Assembly: GCA_028289645.1 (NCBI GenBank) | Contig: JANQOK010000017.1 | Coordinates: 124,001 to 188,000, forward strand | DNA from: Anderseniella sp. | Lineage (GTDB): Bacteria; Pseudomonadota; Alphaproteobacteria; Rhizobiales; Aestuariivirgaceae | Direction: 5' to 3' | Length of the DNA stretch: 64,000 nucleotides | Shown: positions 53,893 through 63,416 of the stretch, piece after piece | Layout of the letters: every line of letters begins with the position of its first letter | Numbering within the stretch: position 1 is the first letter of the stretch | Position numbers and translations under genes: made by a program | The notes under the pieces: generated by a model | The model's input: only the letters and a program-made list of their open reading frames with translations | What the model was told of the DNA's origin: nothing | Databases searched by the model: none

Positions 53893-55291
53893 CGCCGGCG
53901 CCGATGTCCCAGTAGAGCCCGGTCATCATGTCGAGGGCCGAGCGGCACACCGACATCAGCACGTGTTCGTCGGGCGCATGTTGCGAGCAGGATGTGTAGG
54001 AATGCGGCAGCCAGATTGCAGGCAGCCCGAGGTCATCGGTAAAAATGTCATTGCAGATGGATCCGCCCATGGATGGCACGATGGCAGGCTTGGAATTGGT
54101 GGAGCGCTGCACCGACCCGCGCACGAACTCAGCCCAGGGATGGTCCGGCTCGGTACGGGTTGCCCTGAACATGCCGTCATTGACGGCCGGTGGCGGCGTT
54201 ACCCTGACCATGTCAAATCCGGCCTTGTCGAGGTGGGCCTGGAGCACCGGGATAATGTTGTCGACATCGGTGCCTGCCACGAAACGCAGCTGGCAGTTGG
54301 CTGACGCCTTCGGCGGAATGGCGTTGACCGGACGCCCTGGCGTGCCGGTCGAACAGGCGAGCACGTTGAACACATTCGCGGCATAGACCCGTTGCGGCGG
54401 CGTCAGGCCCGGTTCCCCCCACCAGGTGTCGATGGAAGGACCGCTCTCGCCGCCGTCTATTTCAATGTCTTCCAGAACGTCACGCACCGCCTTGCTCATG
54501 GCGGGCGGCTTCAGGCCGTCAACCAGAAGCTCGCCTTTTGGCCCGACGATTGTCGCGATGGCATGCGCGAGAATAATGCCGGGATTGGCGAGCAGGCCAC
54601 CCCAGTTTCCGGAATGATGTCCCCCGGACCTGAGGTCACAGACCAGATCCAGGTTGACCGCCCCCCTGCAGCCTAGGGACAGCGTTGGCCTGTCCGGTGT
54701 CACCCGTGGCCCGTCAGAGGCGATAAACACATCGGCAGAAAAATCCGCCTTGTTGGCTCGCACCAGTTCTGCCAGGCCCTTGGATCCGGCTTCCTCTCCC
54801 ATCTCGATCAGGAACTTGGCATTGAACCCGAGCTCGCCGCGTTCTTCCAGGACGGCGCGCAGGGCGGCCATGTTTATAGTGTGCTGGGCCTTGTTGTCCG
54901 CTGTGCCGCGGCCATACAGGCGGTCTCCGTCCCGGGCGGTTATCCACGGGCCATCGCCCCTGGTCCATTGATCGTCCAGCCCGCGGATGACATCGCCGTG
55001 CCCGTATCCCAGCACCGTCGGCAGTGACGGGTTTTCCATTCGGGTTGCCAGCAGCGCGGGAGCCTGGCCGTCAACCGGATTGTCATAGCGTTTGATGGTG
55101 AAGCCCATGGCCTCGAATGCCGGGGTCATCTCCTGATCAAGATACCTGTGCAGATGCGGCATGCTGTCGGGCAGTTTCTGGCTTTCGGTGCGGTGCGCCA
55201 CCCGTGCTGCCAGTTCCGCTTCGAAACCGCCGCTGTCGACATATGCCCTTATGCGATTGATCGCGCCGTCACGGTTGCCGGTTTCCGTCAT
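53870..55291 (-). CDS. M20 family dipeptidase C
   Basis: 473 aa, of the longer M20 dipeptidase group (ArgE/DapE/Acy1/CPG2 superfamily). Metal site: LGYGHGDVIRG, YGRGTADNKAQHTIN, LIEMGEEAGSKGL, FIASDGPR. Cys/His near the C-terminus SYTSCSQHAPDEHVL carries the distal His. ATG 55291 overlaps the stop of the DppF gene by four bases. The family includes enzymes that degrade dipeptides and acylated amino acids, fitting the transporter encoded just upstream. Confidence 0.86.
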   Translation of the reverse strand: MTETGNRDGAINRIRAYVDSGGFEAELAARVAHRTESQKLPDSMPHLHRYLDQEMTPAFEAMGFTIKRYDNPVDGQAPALLATRMENPSLPTVLGYGHGDVIRGLDDQWTRGDGPWITARDGDRLYGRGTADNKAQHTINMAALRAVLEERGELGFNAKFLIEMGEEAGSKGLAELVRANKADFSADVFIASDGPRVTPDRPTLSLGCRGAVNLDLVCDLRSGGHHSGNWGGLLANPGIILAHAIATIVGPKGELLVDGLKPPAMSKAVRDVLEDIEIDGGESGPSIDTWWGEPGLTPPQRVYAANVFNVLACSTGTPGRPVNAIPPKASANCQLRFVAGTDVDNIIPVLQAHLDKAGFDMVRVTPPPAVNDGMFRATRTEPDHPWAEFVRGSVQRSTNSKPAIVPSMGGSICNDIFTDDLGLPAIWLPHSYTSCSQHAPDEHVLMSVCRSALDMMTGLYWDIGAGDVPPRTA

Positions 55292-56265
55292 GATGCCAGT
55301 TTTCCCTCATTCTCGTCGTACAGGTGACATTCGACATGGCCGTCGCCGACCGGAATTTTGCGCGGTGCAACGGCGGAACAATGCGGCATTGCGTTGACGC
55401 AGCGTGGGTGAAAGCGGCAGCCGGACGGCATGTCGAGCGGGTTTGGATAGGCAGCGCCCAGGTGCGTATCGGGCACGCCGAGGCTCGGGTCGGGTGTCAG
55501 TACCGACTCCAGCAACGCCTTCGAGTAGGGATGCTTCGGAGTCCGGAACAGGGTGTCTGCGTCGCCTTCCTCGACAATGCGGCCGAGATACATGACGGCG
55601 AGCCGGGTCGCCATGTGCTCGACCACGGCCAGGTTGTGGCTGATCACCAGGTAGGCCAGGCCAAGCTCCTCCCGCAGGTCCTGCAGCAGGTTCAGTATCT
55701 GTGACTGCACCGATACGTCCAGCGCCGAAGTGGGTTCGTCACAGATGACGATGCGCGGACGGTTGATCAACGCGCGGGCAATGGCGACACGCTGGCGCTG
55801 ACCGCCCGACAGCTGGCTTGGATAGTTGTTGTAGACCCGCCGCGGCAGACCGACGAGTTCCATGATCTCGTCAACGCGCTTGCGCCAGGTGCTGGGGTCA
55901 TTGTCGCCCTGGACCTTTAATGGCAGCGTGATGATGCTGCCGATCGACTTGCGCGGATTGAGCGATGAATACGGATCCTGGAAAATTGGCTGCACGGTTT
56001 GCGCCACCCGCAACCGGTCCATTGTTTCAATTGGGGTCCCGTCAAGTTCGAGCGAGCCCGATGTCGGCGGCAACAGGCCGAGCAGCATTTTCGCCAGGGT
56101 GGTCTTGCCGCAACCGGATTCCCCGACAAGGGCGAGGACTTCTCCCTTGCGGATGCGCAGGTCAACACCATTGACCGCGTGCAACGGCCGCTTGGCCTGC
56201 ATGAACCCGCCTGAGATCATGAAAGTGCGGGTGACGTCCTTGGCTTCCAGCACAATGTCGTTCAT
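55288..56265 (-). CDS. Peptide ABC transporter ATP-binding protein (DppF/OppF-like)
   Basis: 325-aa ATPase: Walker [15 protein letters not shown], signature LSGGQRQRVAIARALI, Walker B IVICDEPTSALD, and the C-terminal oligopeptide-type extension CRFHPRCVNAMPHC with Cys residues typical of DppF/OppF. Forms a heterodimer with the product of the next upstream gene and drives import through the two permeases. ATG 56265 overlaps the DppD-like stop by four bases. Confidence 0.9.
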   Translation of the reverse strand: MNDIVLEAKDVTRTFMISGGFMQAKRPLHAVNGVDLRIRKGEVLALVGESGCGKTTLAKMLLGLLPPTSGSLELDGTPIETMDRLRVAQTVQPIFQDPYSSLNPRKSIGSIITLPLKVQGDNDPSTWRKRVDEIMELVGLPRRVYNNYPSQLSGGQRQRVAIARALINRPRIVICDEPTSALDVSVQSQILNLLQDLREELGLAYLVISHNLAVVEHMATRLAVMYLGRIVEEGDADTLFRTPKHPYSKALLESVLTPDPSLGVPDTHLGAAYPNPLDMPSGCRFHPRCVNAMPHCSAVAPRKIPVGDGHVECHLYDENEGKLAS

Positions 56266-57293
56266 GAAGCCGCTCCTTCACGTTGCGGCGTTTCAGCGCC
56301 GGCGGATTGCGTCAACAGACAGCGCGAGATGTGTCCCGGTTGTTTCGTCGGCAGAAGTTCAACTGTGGCGCTGCGACACGCGTTGGAGACCTGCGGGCAG
56401 CGGCTGGCAAAATGGCAGCCCTGCATATGACCGACCAGCGACGGAACAATTCCGGGTATCGCACCAAGGCGCTCGCCGCGCCTGGTCTTGCCGGGAATTG
56501 GAATGCACTCGAGAAGGCCGCGCGTATAGGGGTGTTCAGGGGTGTTGAATATCTGCTGCGCTGTTCCGGTCTCGACGATCTGGCCGGCATACATGACCGC
56601 CACCCGGTCGGCGATGCGGGCCACGACGCCGAGATCGTGGGTAATAAGGATCATGCCCATCTGGAATTCACGCTGCAGGTCGGCGAGCAGGTGCAGGATC
56701 TGGGCCTGGATGGTGACATCCAGGGCGGTGGTCGGTTCATCGGCAATGATCAGATCCGGTCCGCACATCAGCGCCATGGCAATCATCACCCGTTGCCGGA
56801 GTCCTCCCGACAGCTGGTGCGGGTATTGACCAAGGCGGCCGGCCGCTGCCGTGATACCGACCTTCTCAAGCAGGTATATGGCCCGCTGGCGCGCTTCATC
56901 TGAAGAGACTTTGCGGTGACGCTGCAGTGCTTCGGCCAGTTGATTGCCGATGGTATATGCCGGGTTGAGCGACGTCATCGGCTCCTGGAAGATCATGCTC
57001 ATGCGATCTCCGCGAATGTCCGACATGGCCCGCTCGCCGATCTGGAACACGCTGTCGCCGGACAGCAGCATGTGATCGCAGGTGCGCTTGGCCTTGGACG
57101 GCAGCAGGTCCATGATCGCCAGCGAGGTCAGGGATTTTCCGCAACCTGATTCACCCACCACACACAATGTCTCTCCCCGGTCCACATGCAGGGATACATT
57201 CTGTACGGGCCGGAGCATGCCGGTGGGGACTGGTATCTCGACATTGAGACGCGAAACCTCAAGAACCCGCTTGCTGTCAGACTTGGTCGCCAT
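56262..57293 (-). CDS. Peptide ABC transporter ATP-binding protein (DppD/OppD-like)
   Basis: 343 aa from ATG 57293. Walker [17 protein letters not shown], signature [15 protein letters not shown], Walker [15 protein letters not shown], and a Cys-containing C-terminal extension ([15 protein letters not shown]) of the dipeptide/oligopeptide subfamily. The ATG shares one base with the permease stop. Partner of the DppF-like ATPase. Confidence 0.9.
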   Translation of the reverse strand: MATKSDSKRVLEVSRLNVEIPVPTGMLRPVQNVSLHVDRGETLCVVGESGCGKSLTSLAIMDLLPSKAKRTCDHMLLSGDSVFQIGERAMSDIRGDRMSMIFQEPMTSLNPAYTIGNQLAEALQRHRKVSSDEARQRAIYLLEKVGITAAAGRLGQYPHQLSGGLRQRVMIAMALMCGPDLIIADEPTTALDVTIQAQILHLLADLQREFQMGMILITHDLGVVARIADRVAVMYAGQIVETGTAQQIFNTPEHPYTRGLLECIPIPGKTRRGERLGAIPGIVPSLVGHMQGCHFASRCPQVSNACRSATVELLPTKQPGHISRCLLTQSAGAETPQREGAAS

Positions 57294-58204
57294 CAGTTGC
57301 GGTTCTCCGGTGCTGTTACATCCCGGATACCGTCGCCGAGCAGGTTGATCGACAGGACCAGGGCAAACAGCGCAAGGCCGGGAATGGTGATCAGCCAGGG
57401 ATCGAAGAATATCATGCCCTTGGCCTCGGAAATCATCAGTCCCCAACTGGGTTCAGGCGGCTGTACGCCAAGCCCCAGGAACGACAGGGCGGCCTCCAGC
57501 AGAATGGCGTGCGCCATTTCAAGTGTCGCGATGACGATCAGATGGTTGGTGATGTTGGGCATGACCTCAGTCAGCAGGATGCGTGGTGTCGAGCAGCCCA
57601 GCGCCTGGGCGGAGGTGACAAAATCAAGCGCGCGCACCTGTTGGGTCGCGCTGCGCATGACCACGGCAAACCGGTCCCATATCAACAGCCCCAGCACCCA
57701 TATCACCACGGTCAGCGACGACCCCACTATGCTGACCACGGCAAGCGCGACCAGTACCACCGGCATCGACAGGCGGGTGGTGATGATGAAATTGACGACC
57801 ATGTCGACACGGCCGCCATAATAGCCTGCCAGTACGCCCAGAGTGGTGCCGATAACGCCGGAGATCAGCATGGCGCCAAACCCGATCAGCAGTGAAATGC
57901 GCGCGCCGTAAAACAGGCGCGTCATGTAATCCCTCCCCAGGTGATCGGTGCCGAGAGGATGATCCCAGGTCGCTTTCGCACTGTCACTCCAGATCGGCGG
58001 CACCAGCTTGCGTGACAGCACCTGGTCGAACGGGTCGCCAGGCGAAATATAAGGTGCGAAAATCGCCATCAGGAAGATGGCGATCAGCACAAACGCGCCG
58101 ATCATGAAGCCCCAGTGACCGAAAACACGTTTGCGCAGCATGGCGCCGGGCGATGGTTCCCCACTTTCCGATGTCACGGGTGTCTTGATGGTGTCTATGG
58201 TCAT
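57293..58204 (-). CDS. Peptide ABC transporter permease (DppC-like)
   Basis: 303-aa inner-membrane protein with about six helices; N-terminal cytosolic extension then FMIGAFVLIAIFLMAIFAPYI, typical of DppC/OppC. The coupling EAA-like loop is EAALSFLGLGVQPPEPSWG, the best family signature. Second permease subunit; overlaps the ATPase start by one base and follows the DppB-like gene by one base. Confidence 0.9.
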   Translation of the reverse strand: MTIDTIKTPVTSESGEPSPGAMLRKRVFGHWGFMIGAFVLIAIFLMAIFAPYISPGDPFDQVLSRKLVPPIWSDSAKATWDHPLGTDHLGRDYMTRLFYGARISLLIGFGAMLISGVIGTTLGVLAGYYGGRVDMVVNFIITTRLSMPVVLVALAVVSIVGSSLTVVIWVLGLLIWDRFAVVMRSATQQVRALDFVTSAQALGCSTPRILLTEVMPNITNHLIVIATLEMAHAILLEAALSFLGLGVQPPEPSWGLMISEAKGMIFFDPWLITIPGLALFALVLSINLLGDGIRDVTAPENRN

Positions 58205-58205
58205 T

Positions 58206-59123
58206 TCATGCCACCCTGATACGAGGATCGAGGAAGGCGTTCAGCATGTCCGCCAGGAAGGTCAGCAGAATATAGAAGATGCTCAGGACCAGAACGATGG
58301 CCTGCATCATCGGCAGGTCGGCGCGCTGGATGGACTCCCAGGCCAAGTACCCCAGCCCGTTGATGGCAAATATCGTTTCAATGACGATGGACCCGCCGAG
58401 CATGAAGCCGAACTGTACGGCGGCGAGGGACACGACCGGTATGATGGCGTTGCGCAAAGCATGCTTGAACATCACGGTCAAGGGACGCAACCCCTTGGCG
58501 CGGGCGGTGCGGATGTAGTCGGACGACAGAACTTCCAGCATGCCGGCACGGGTCAGCCGCATCACGGCTGGCGTGAGATAGTACCCCAGCGCCATGGACG
58601 GCATGATGAAGTTCTTCCAGCTGTCGGTGCCGGTGATCGGCAGCAGCCGCCAAGTGATCCCGAACCACAGGATCAGTGTCAAGGCAAACCAGAAACTGGG
58701 CATGGCCTGGCCGACAACGGCAACGCTCAGGGCGACACGGTCGATGAGGGAGTTGGGCCGGATGGCGGCGACCACGCCGAGCGGAATGGCCAGCAGGAGG
58801 GCAAAGGCCAGCGAACAGGCGCCGAGCAGCATGGTGGTCGGCAGTCGCTCGAAGATAACGCTGGCGACCGGCGCCTTGAGATAGTTGGAGTGGCCCAGGT
58901 TACCCTGCAACGCCTGCACGAGCCAGCCGCCGTACTGGACTATTATCGGCCGGTCGAAGCCGTAGACACGACGCACATTCTCGATGTCTTCATTGCTGGC
59001 GCCTTCGCCGGCCAGCGCCACTGCCGGGTCGCCGGACAGATAGATCATCGAAAAGGATAATATGGACACTGTGATGGCAACCAGAACTGCCACACCGAGC
59101 CGTTTCAACGTGTAATAGAGCAT
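58206..59123 (-). CDS. Peptide ABC transporter permease (DppB-like)
   Basis: 305-aa permease. N-terminal helix LGVAVLVAITVSILSFSMIYL, DppB hallmark loop VYGFDRPIIVQYGGWL and the coupling segment RTARAKGLRPLTVMFKHALRNAIIP. Forms the membrane channel with the DppC-like subunit. It lies 114 bp downstream of the binding-protein gene, with a 12-bp-arm hairpin in between. Confidence 0.9.
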   Translation of the reverse strand: MLYYTLKRLGVAVLVAITVSILSFSMIYLSGDPAVALAGEGASNEDIENVRRVYGFDRPIIVQYGGWLVQALQGNLGHSNYLKAPVASVIFERLPTTMLLGACSLAFALLLAIPLGVVAAIRPNSLIDRVALSVAVVGQAMPSFWFALTLILWFGITWRLLPITGTDSWKNFIMPSMALGYYLTPAVMRLTRAGMLEVLSSDYIRTARAKGLRPLTVMFKHALRNAIIPVVSLAAVQFGFMLGGSIVIETIFAINGLGYLAWESIQRADLPMMQAIVLVLSIFYILLTFLADMLNAFLDPRIRVA

Positions 59124-59140
59124 CTCTACCTTGACGGTTG

Positions 59141-59201
59141 GCCCGGCCTGCCTTGGAGTTCGCCCTGGTGTTGACGGGAGAGCCGTCTCGGCAGGCCGGG
59201 C
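59141..59201 (-). promoter_or_regulatory. Intercistronic hairpin between dppA-like and dppB-like genes
   Basis: Perfect 12-bp arms GCCCGGCCTGCC / GGCAGGCCGGGC separated by 37 bases, between the binding-protein stop and the permease start. Similar intercistronic structures in ABC operons protect the binding-protein mRNA or partially terminate, giving excess binding protein; that role here is inference. Confidence 0.65.
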
Positions 59202-59237
59202 ATCAGTTCGTCTGGGCTACGCTTTCAACCCGATGGA

Positions 59238-60776
59238 TCAGTTCCACTTGGCCGTGTAAAAGCGCGGAATCTCATCCGGGGTCGGGGAGAAATTCAGATC
59301 CTTCGACCACGCATAGTATTTGGCGTAGGTGAACATCGGGACCCAGAACGCCTCTTCCGCAATGCGCGAGAACGCCTTGTTGTAGAACTCGATGCGCTTG
59401 TCGGCATCAATCGAGTTGTCGGCAACCGCCAGGTACTCCTTGACCTTGTCGTCCTTGGTGAGATCGTCCGGTCCGTGGGTGAAGAAGTTGCTCACAATGG
59501 CCGACACATCAGGGATCGAGTAGGAGCCCCACGTCATGTGGTTGACCGGTGTGTTGCCCTTGCGCACAACGTCACGCAGGGCGCGATACTGCATGAAGTT
59601 CAGCTTGGCCTTGATGCCCACCTTGGCCAGGTCGCCGATTACAGCCTCGGTGAACTCGCGCTCGCGATAGGCATAGATGTCAAACTCGAAACCGTTCTCA
59701 TGACCGGCCTCCTTGAGCAGTGCCTTGGCCTTTTCAGGGTCATAGTCATATTTCGGCACATCCTGTACGCAGCCGAACTGATCGGGATGACAGGCTGAGG
59801 GAATGACGACCGATGCCGGACCCACCAGGTTCTTGGTGATTGCCTCGCGGTTGATGGCATGAGCAAACGCCTGGCGCACGCGCTTGTCCTTGAAGAACTC
59901 CTGGCCGGACTGGCCGAGCACGTCAAACGCGAGGTAGGACACGCGGAATGTCTTGGCGTTTTCTACCGTGATGGCCGGATTGTCGGCCATGCGTTCGGCC
60001 TGTTCTTTTGGAACATCCCAGATCCAGTCGAGGCCGCCGGTGAGCAGTTCGGCAATTGCGGTGTTCATTTCCTTGATGGTGCGGAAACGCATGTTGTCGA
60101 TCTGCGGCTTGCCTTTCGGGCTGCCGTCAAAGTAGGCGTCATTTTTCTCCATCAGCACGAATTCACCAGCCTTGATCTCGGTCACCTTGTAGGGCCCGGT
60201 GCCGACCGGTTTCGCGGCGGCATAGTCAAGCTTGCCATCGGGCTTCTTGGGGACGTCGTCGTAATGGCCGGAGGGCATCATGAAGACCGCGTTGGCGAGA
60301 TAGGCGAAGGCTGGCGGGAACGGCTTCTTCAGGTTGATCCGCACCTTGTGGGAGCCGAGTTTCTCGGCGTTTTCGATCCAGCTCACATTGCGGTAGGTCA
60401 GAACCCCGTTGTCCTTGTTGGACACGTGGTTGAGCGTGTAAACGACATCGTCGGCATCGAAATCGCTGCCGTCGTGAAACTTCACGTCGTTGCGCAGCTC
60501 AAGCTCAATGGCTGTGTCACCGTTCCATTTCCAGCTTGTGGCCAGCAGCGGCTTGAATTCGCCGCTTTCGATGTCGCGGAACACCAGGCCGTCCCACGCC
60601 ATATGCCCCATGATGACCAGTTCGCGGGTGTTGTTGTAGTAAGGATCGACAACAGCGACTTCCCGGCCGGATGTCCAATTCAGCGTGTCGTCGGATTTGC
60701 CGGCTTCGGCGCCCTGGGGCATGGCGAAAGTTAGCGTTGCGACCCCTAGGGCAAACATCGTGTTTCGTAATTTCAT
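59238..60776 (-). CDS. ABC transporter periplasmic substrate-binding protein (DppA/OppA family)
   Basis: 512-aa family 5 solute-binding protein. N-terminal signal peptide MKLRNTMFALGVATLTFAM ending at AEA (cleavage near residue 25). Family stretches: ESGEFKPLLATSWKWNGDTAIELELRNDVKFHDGSDFDADDVVYTLN and KPVGTGPYKVTEIKAGE. Captures peptides, amino-acid conjugates or similar in the periplasm. ATG 60776 has CAGGAG upstream. First gene of the operon running to 50016; a LuxR-type regulator is divergent 338 bp away. Confidence 0.92.
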   Translation of the reverse strand: MKLRNTMFALGVATLTFAMPQGAEAGKSDDTLNWTSGREVAVVDPYYNNTRELVIMGHMAWDGLVFRDIESGEFKPLLATSWKWNGDTAIELELRNDVKFHDGSDFDADDVVYTLNHVSNKDNGVLTYRNVSWIENAEKLGSHKVRINLKKPFPPAFAYLANAVFMMPSGHYDDVPKKPDGKLDYAAAKPVGTGPYKVTEIKAGEFVLMEKNDAYFDGSPKGKPQIDNMRFRTIKEMNTAIAELLTGGLDWIWDVPKEQAERMADNPAITVENAKTFRVSYLAFDVLGQSGQEFFKDKRVRQAFAHAINREAITKNLVGPASVVIPSACHPDQFGCVQDVPKYDYDPEKAKALLKEAGHENGFEFDIYAYREREFTEAVIGDLAKVGIKAKLNFMQYRALRDVVRKGNTPVNHMTWGSYSIPDVSAIVSNFFTHGPDDLTKDDKVKEYLAVADNSIDADKRIEFYNKAFSRIAEEAFWVPMFTYAKYYAWSKDLNFSPTPDEIPRFYTAKWN

Positions 60777-61114
60777 GGCTACTCCTGGTCCACTGTTCAC
60801 TGGTTTGACGTTGTCCTGAGCCCTCATTCTCAAGCCGTGAACCGAGGAGTGTCCAACGTTCATCCACTTAGTGCAACCCACAGACCGGAATAAAACATCC
60901 GAGATTCCGGACCGCAGCCATCTTGCGGCAGCAGATTTGTGCGGGCCAATTCGAGTGATCCAATGTCCAACATCCTGATCTGACGGCGCAGCAGGTACTG
61001 GGGCAGGACGGGAACACCGCTCTGTGGAAATTGCTATATTGTGCCGGTTTGCGATGTTTGATCTGCTTCACACGCCAAGTTTTTTAAGCTGACGGTTCGG
61101 GAGCAGGGCGGATC
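60777..61114. other. Divergent promoter region, dppA-like / LuxR-type gene
   Basis: 338 bp without a supported gene, between two start codons facing away from each other. It should contain promoters for the peptide operon and for the regulator. A TATATT box at about 61034 is the only promoter-like element noticed, with no convincing partner hexamer. Confidence 0.45.
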
Positions 61115-62242
61115 ATGCCGGGTTTAGGGCGTAACTTATCGGACACAATTGATGCCGCCTACGCCGCCGCGGTTGGTGCCGGACGATGGGAAGGTCTGCT
61201 GGCGTCGGTTTGCGAGCTGTGCGGCGGATCAAACAGTACAATTGATGTCGTGGACATGGGTAGAGGCCAGGTTCTGGCACAATACAATCATGGGCTTGAT
61301 CCGCACTTTGCCGAACTGTTTGCGAAGGAACACGTGCGGGACAATCCGTTGACGCAGGCGGTTGTACAAATGGACAATGGCCAGATCAGCAGCGGGCGGC
61401 AACTGATCGGGACGGCTGCACTTGAAGGGTCGCGTTTCTACAATGACTGGTGCGTCCCGCAAGGTTCGTTCGACAACAGCATTTCGTTGTTGGCGAAACG
61501 TGGAAACCTCTATTCGATCCTGCAAGTGACCTATCCGACATCTGCAGGGTTTGTGGATCAGCAGAAAACCGAACTTATCACCTCGATATCTCCCCATATC
61601 TGCCGGGCTGTGGACGTTTCGATCAAATACGAGCAGGAAATTGCGATTGCGCAAACCGACAAGGAGTGGATTTCGTCCAAAGGCATCGGCATGGCCGTGG
61701 TCTCAGGTTCTTCGACAATCCTGAAAATGAACTCCAACTTTGAAGAGGTTATCCGCAGACAGCCGGATATTGTTTCCGTTTCAGGTTCGGAACTGGTTCT
61801 GCATCCAATGGAAGCGGCATTTCAGCTGAAGCTCATAGCCGGAAGACAAGGAGGCGTCGGCAGTTTTCAAGCATATGTGGCAAAGCCCGTGTTGGTCAGA
61901 AGCAAGGCCGGCGACGAACTGGAAATCGAAATCTTTCCGGCATTGTCGCACAATCCCTTTCTGCAATTTTCCGACGCTCCTCCAATGGCACATGTATGTA
62001 TTCGTGACCTTGGGCAAATGCTGGTGCGGGGAGCGCGTGAACTGGCCGTCAGGTTTGGCCTGACCGAGGCTGAGCGCAATGCCCTGTTGGGGATTGGCAA
62101 AGCCAGAAGCCGCACCGAGACAGCGCAGTTGCTGAACATCACCGAACATACGCTGAAGACGCACCTGAACAGGTTGTTTGACAAGACCGGGACATCCAGA
62201 CAGACGGAACTGCTGGCGCTTCTCAACCGCTTCAGTTTTTGA
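61115..62242 (+). CDS. LuxR-type (GerE HTH) transcriptional regulator
   Basis: 375 aa with a C-terminal LuxR/GerE HTH: LTEAERNALLGIGKARSRTETAQLLNITEHTLKTHLNRLFDKTGTSRQTELLALL. The N-terminal ~290 residues form a sensor-like region without an obvious named domain; no acyl-homoserine lactone-domain Trp/Asp set is evident to me. It is divergent from the peptide-transport operon and is a plausible activator of it. ATG 61115 is chosen; ribosome site is GGGAGCAGGGCGG nearby. Confidence 0.83.
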   Translation: MPGLGRNLSDTIDAAYAAAVGAGRWEGLLASVCELCGGSNSTIDVVDMGRGQVLAQYNHGLDPHFAELFAKEHVRDNPLTQAVVQMDNGQISSGRQLIGTAALEGSRFYNDWCVPQGSFDNSISLLAKRGNLYSILQVTYPTSAGFVDQQKTELITSISPHICRAVDVSIKYEQEIAIAQTDKEWISSKGIGMAVVSGSSTILKMNSNFEEVIRRQPDIVSVSGSELVLHPMEAAFQLKLIAGRQGGVGSFQAYVAKPVLVRSKAGDELEIEIFPALSHNPFLQFSDAPPMAHVCIRDLGQMLVRGARELAVRFGLTEAERNALLGIGKARSRTETAQLLNITEHTLKTHLNRLFDKTGTSRQTELLALLNRFSF

Positions 62243-62522
62243 GTGTCGAAACCAGCACTGCTGAATCCCCGGCACTGGCCCGCATCGCTTCAGCAACATC
62301 AACCTTATGGGTGATGCGATTTCCAAGCAGACCGGATAGAATTTTTCAAGCCATTGGAATTATTGGGTAAAAGTAAAAGGCTCAAACTTGGGACGGAGTG
62401 GATTTGCAGCACAACAAGTGAACGGGCGGTTCAGGGCCGATACAAGAATAGTTCCATAGACTGATGGTCAAGCAAGTAACAAGGACGCGTTTGAAATGCG
62501 CCGGCACTGAAGGAAACTATTC

Positions 62523-63008
62523 ATGACACACTTAAGAATCGCACTGATTGTCGGCGGCCTGATTGCTGCCTCGACCGTCACTTCGTCTGCCGTTCTGGCT
62601 GCGCCACAACACAACTGCAACAACTACGCTGCGATGGCCGTTCAGGACAACGAACAAAACATTGCTCATGGATGCGGCTTCGGCGGCGCCCGCTGGCAAA
62701 GCAATTTTGCAGCCCATCATGGCTGGTGTTCGCAGTTCGACACAACAATGGCGGACCTGTCGCGTGAACACAACCGGCGCCGGGCGTCGCTGAACAGTTG
62801 CAAACAGAAGACCGCCGCCAAACCCGGCTTCCGGAGACCCGAGCACTGTGGCTCGCAAAAGACGCTGAGACGGATCAAGAAGTGGGGTGGGTTTGACACC
62901 GTGACGCGATTATCAAAATGCAAGTTCAGGGGAAAGAAGGGAAATGCGGTGCGCATCGTAATCTGGGATCTCAAGCGCAACTGGCCCAAGAAAATGTACC
63001 TGCCGTGA
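62523..63008 (+). CDS. Secreted cysteine-rich protein, unknown
   Basis: 161 aa. Signal peptide MTHLRIALIVGGLIAASTV to about AVLAA (cleavage near residue 27). The mature part has six Cys in two groups: an N-terminal block with pattern C-x2-YAAMAVQ then HGCGFGGARWQ and HGWCSQF, and a basic C-terminal half with HCGSQKTLRRIKKWGG and SKCKF. I do not recognise the family with certainty. AAGGAAAC precedes the ATG. It begins a run of four small secreted proteins on the same strand. Confidence 0.7.
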   Translation: MTHLRIALIVGGLIAASTVTSSAVLAAPQHNCNNYAAMAVQDNEQNIAHGCGFGGARWQSNFAAHHGWCSQFDTTMADLSREHNRRRASLNSCKQKTAAKPGFRRPEHCGSQKTLRRIKKWGGFDTVTRLSKCKFRGKKGNAVRIVIWDLKRNWPKKMYLP

Positions 63009-63106
63009 CAATGTCGCTGTGCCCCGGCATGCCGCATGGCGCCGGGGTGCGGGCGCAATTGCGACTAATGAAAGTATGCCGGTCGGCAAAAATGAGGATC
63101 GAGAAT

Positions 63107-63379
63107 ATGAAGTTTCGGAAAAATTCAGTCCGCCCAGGTATCTGCGCAGTGCAGATTGCCATGATCGCGGCGGTCGCGACTGCCGTCATCAACCCTGGAG
63201 CGCTCGCAGCTAATAAGGCCGGTGTTCACACAATGGCAAAACAGCAGCACTCGAGGGAAGCCGGTGGCCGGTCGTGGGCTCAGCATGTGTTCAGATGCAG
63301 CATCAGATATCGCAGCTACGACAAGAGAACGGACACCTACATGCACTATACGGGCGTCCGCAAAAAGTGCCGGGAATGA
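63107..63379 (+). CDS. Secreted BA14K-like protein
   Basis: 90 aa. Signal peptide from MKFRKNSVRPGI through the hydrophobic AMIAAVATAVI to GALAA. The C-terminal CSIRYRSYDKRTDTYMHYTG followed by VRKKC matches the BA14K-type pattern (Cys ... RYRSYD.+T.TY ... G.R..C), a family of small secreted or surface proteins of Rhizobiales described as immunoreactive and lectin-like in Brucella. ATG 63107 has GAGGA eight bases upstream; the frame is open earlier, to 62918, overlapping the previous gene. Function unknown. Confidence 0.65.
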   Translation: MKFRKNSVRPGICAVQIAMIAAVATAVINPGALAANKAGVHTMAKQQHSREAGGRSWAQHVFRCSIRYRSYDKRTDTYMHYTGVRKKCRE

Positions 63380-63416
63380 GGTGCATCTGCAACGGCATCA
63401 AGAAGGATCTGCGATT

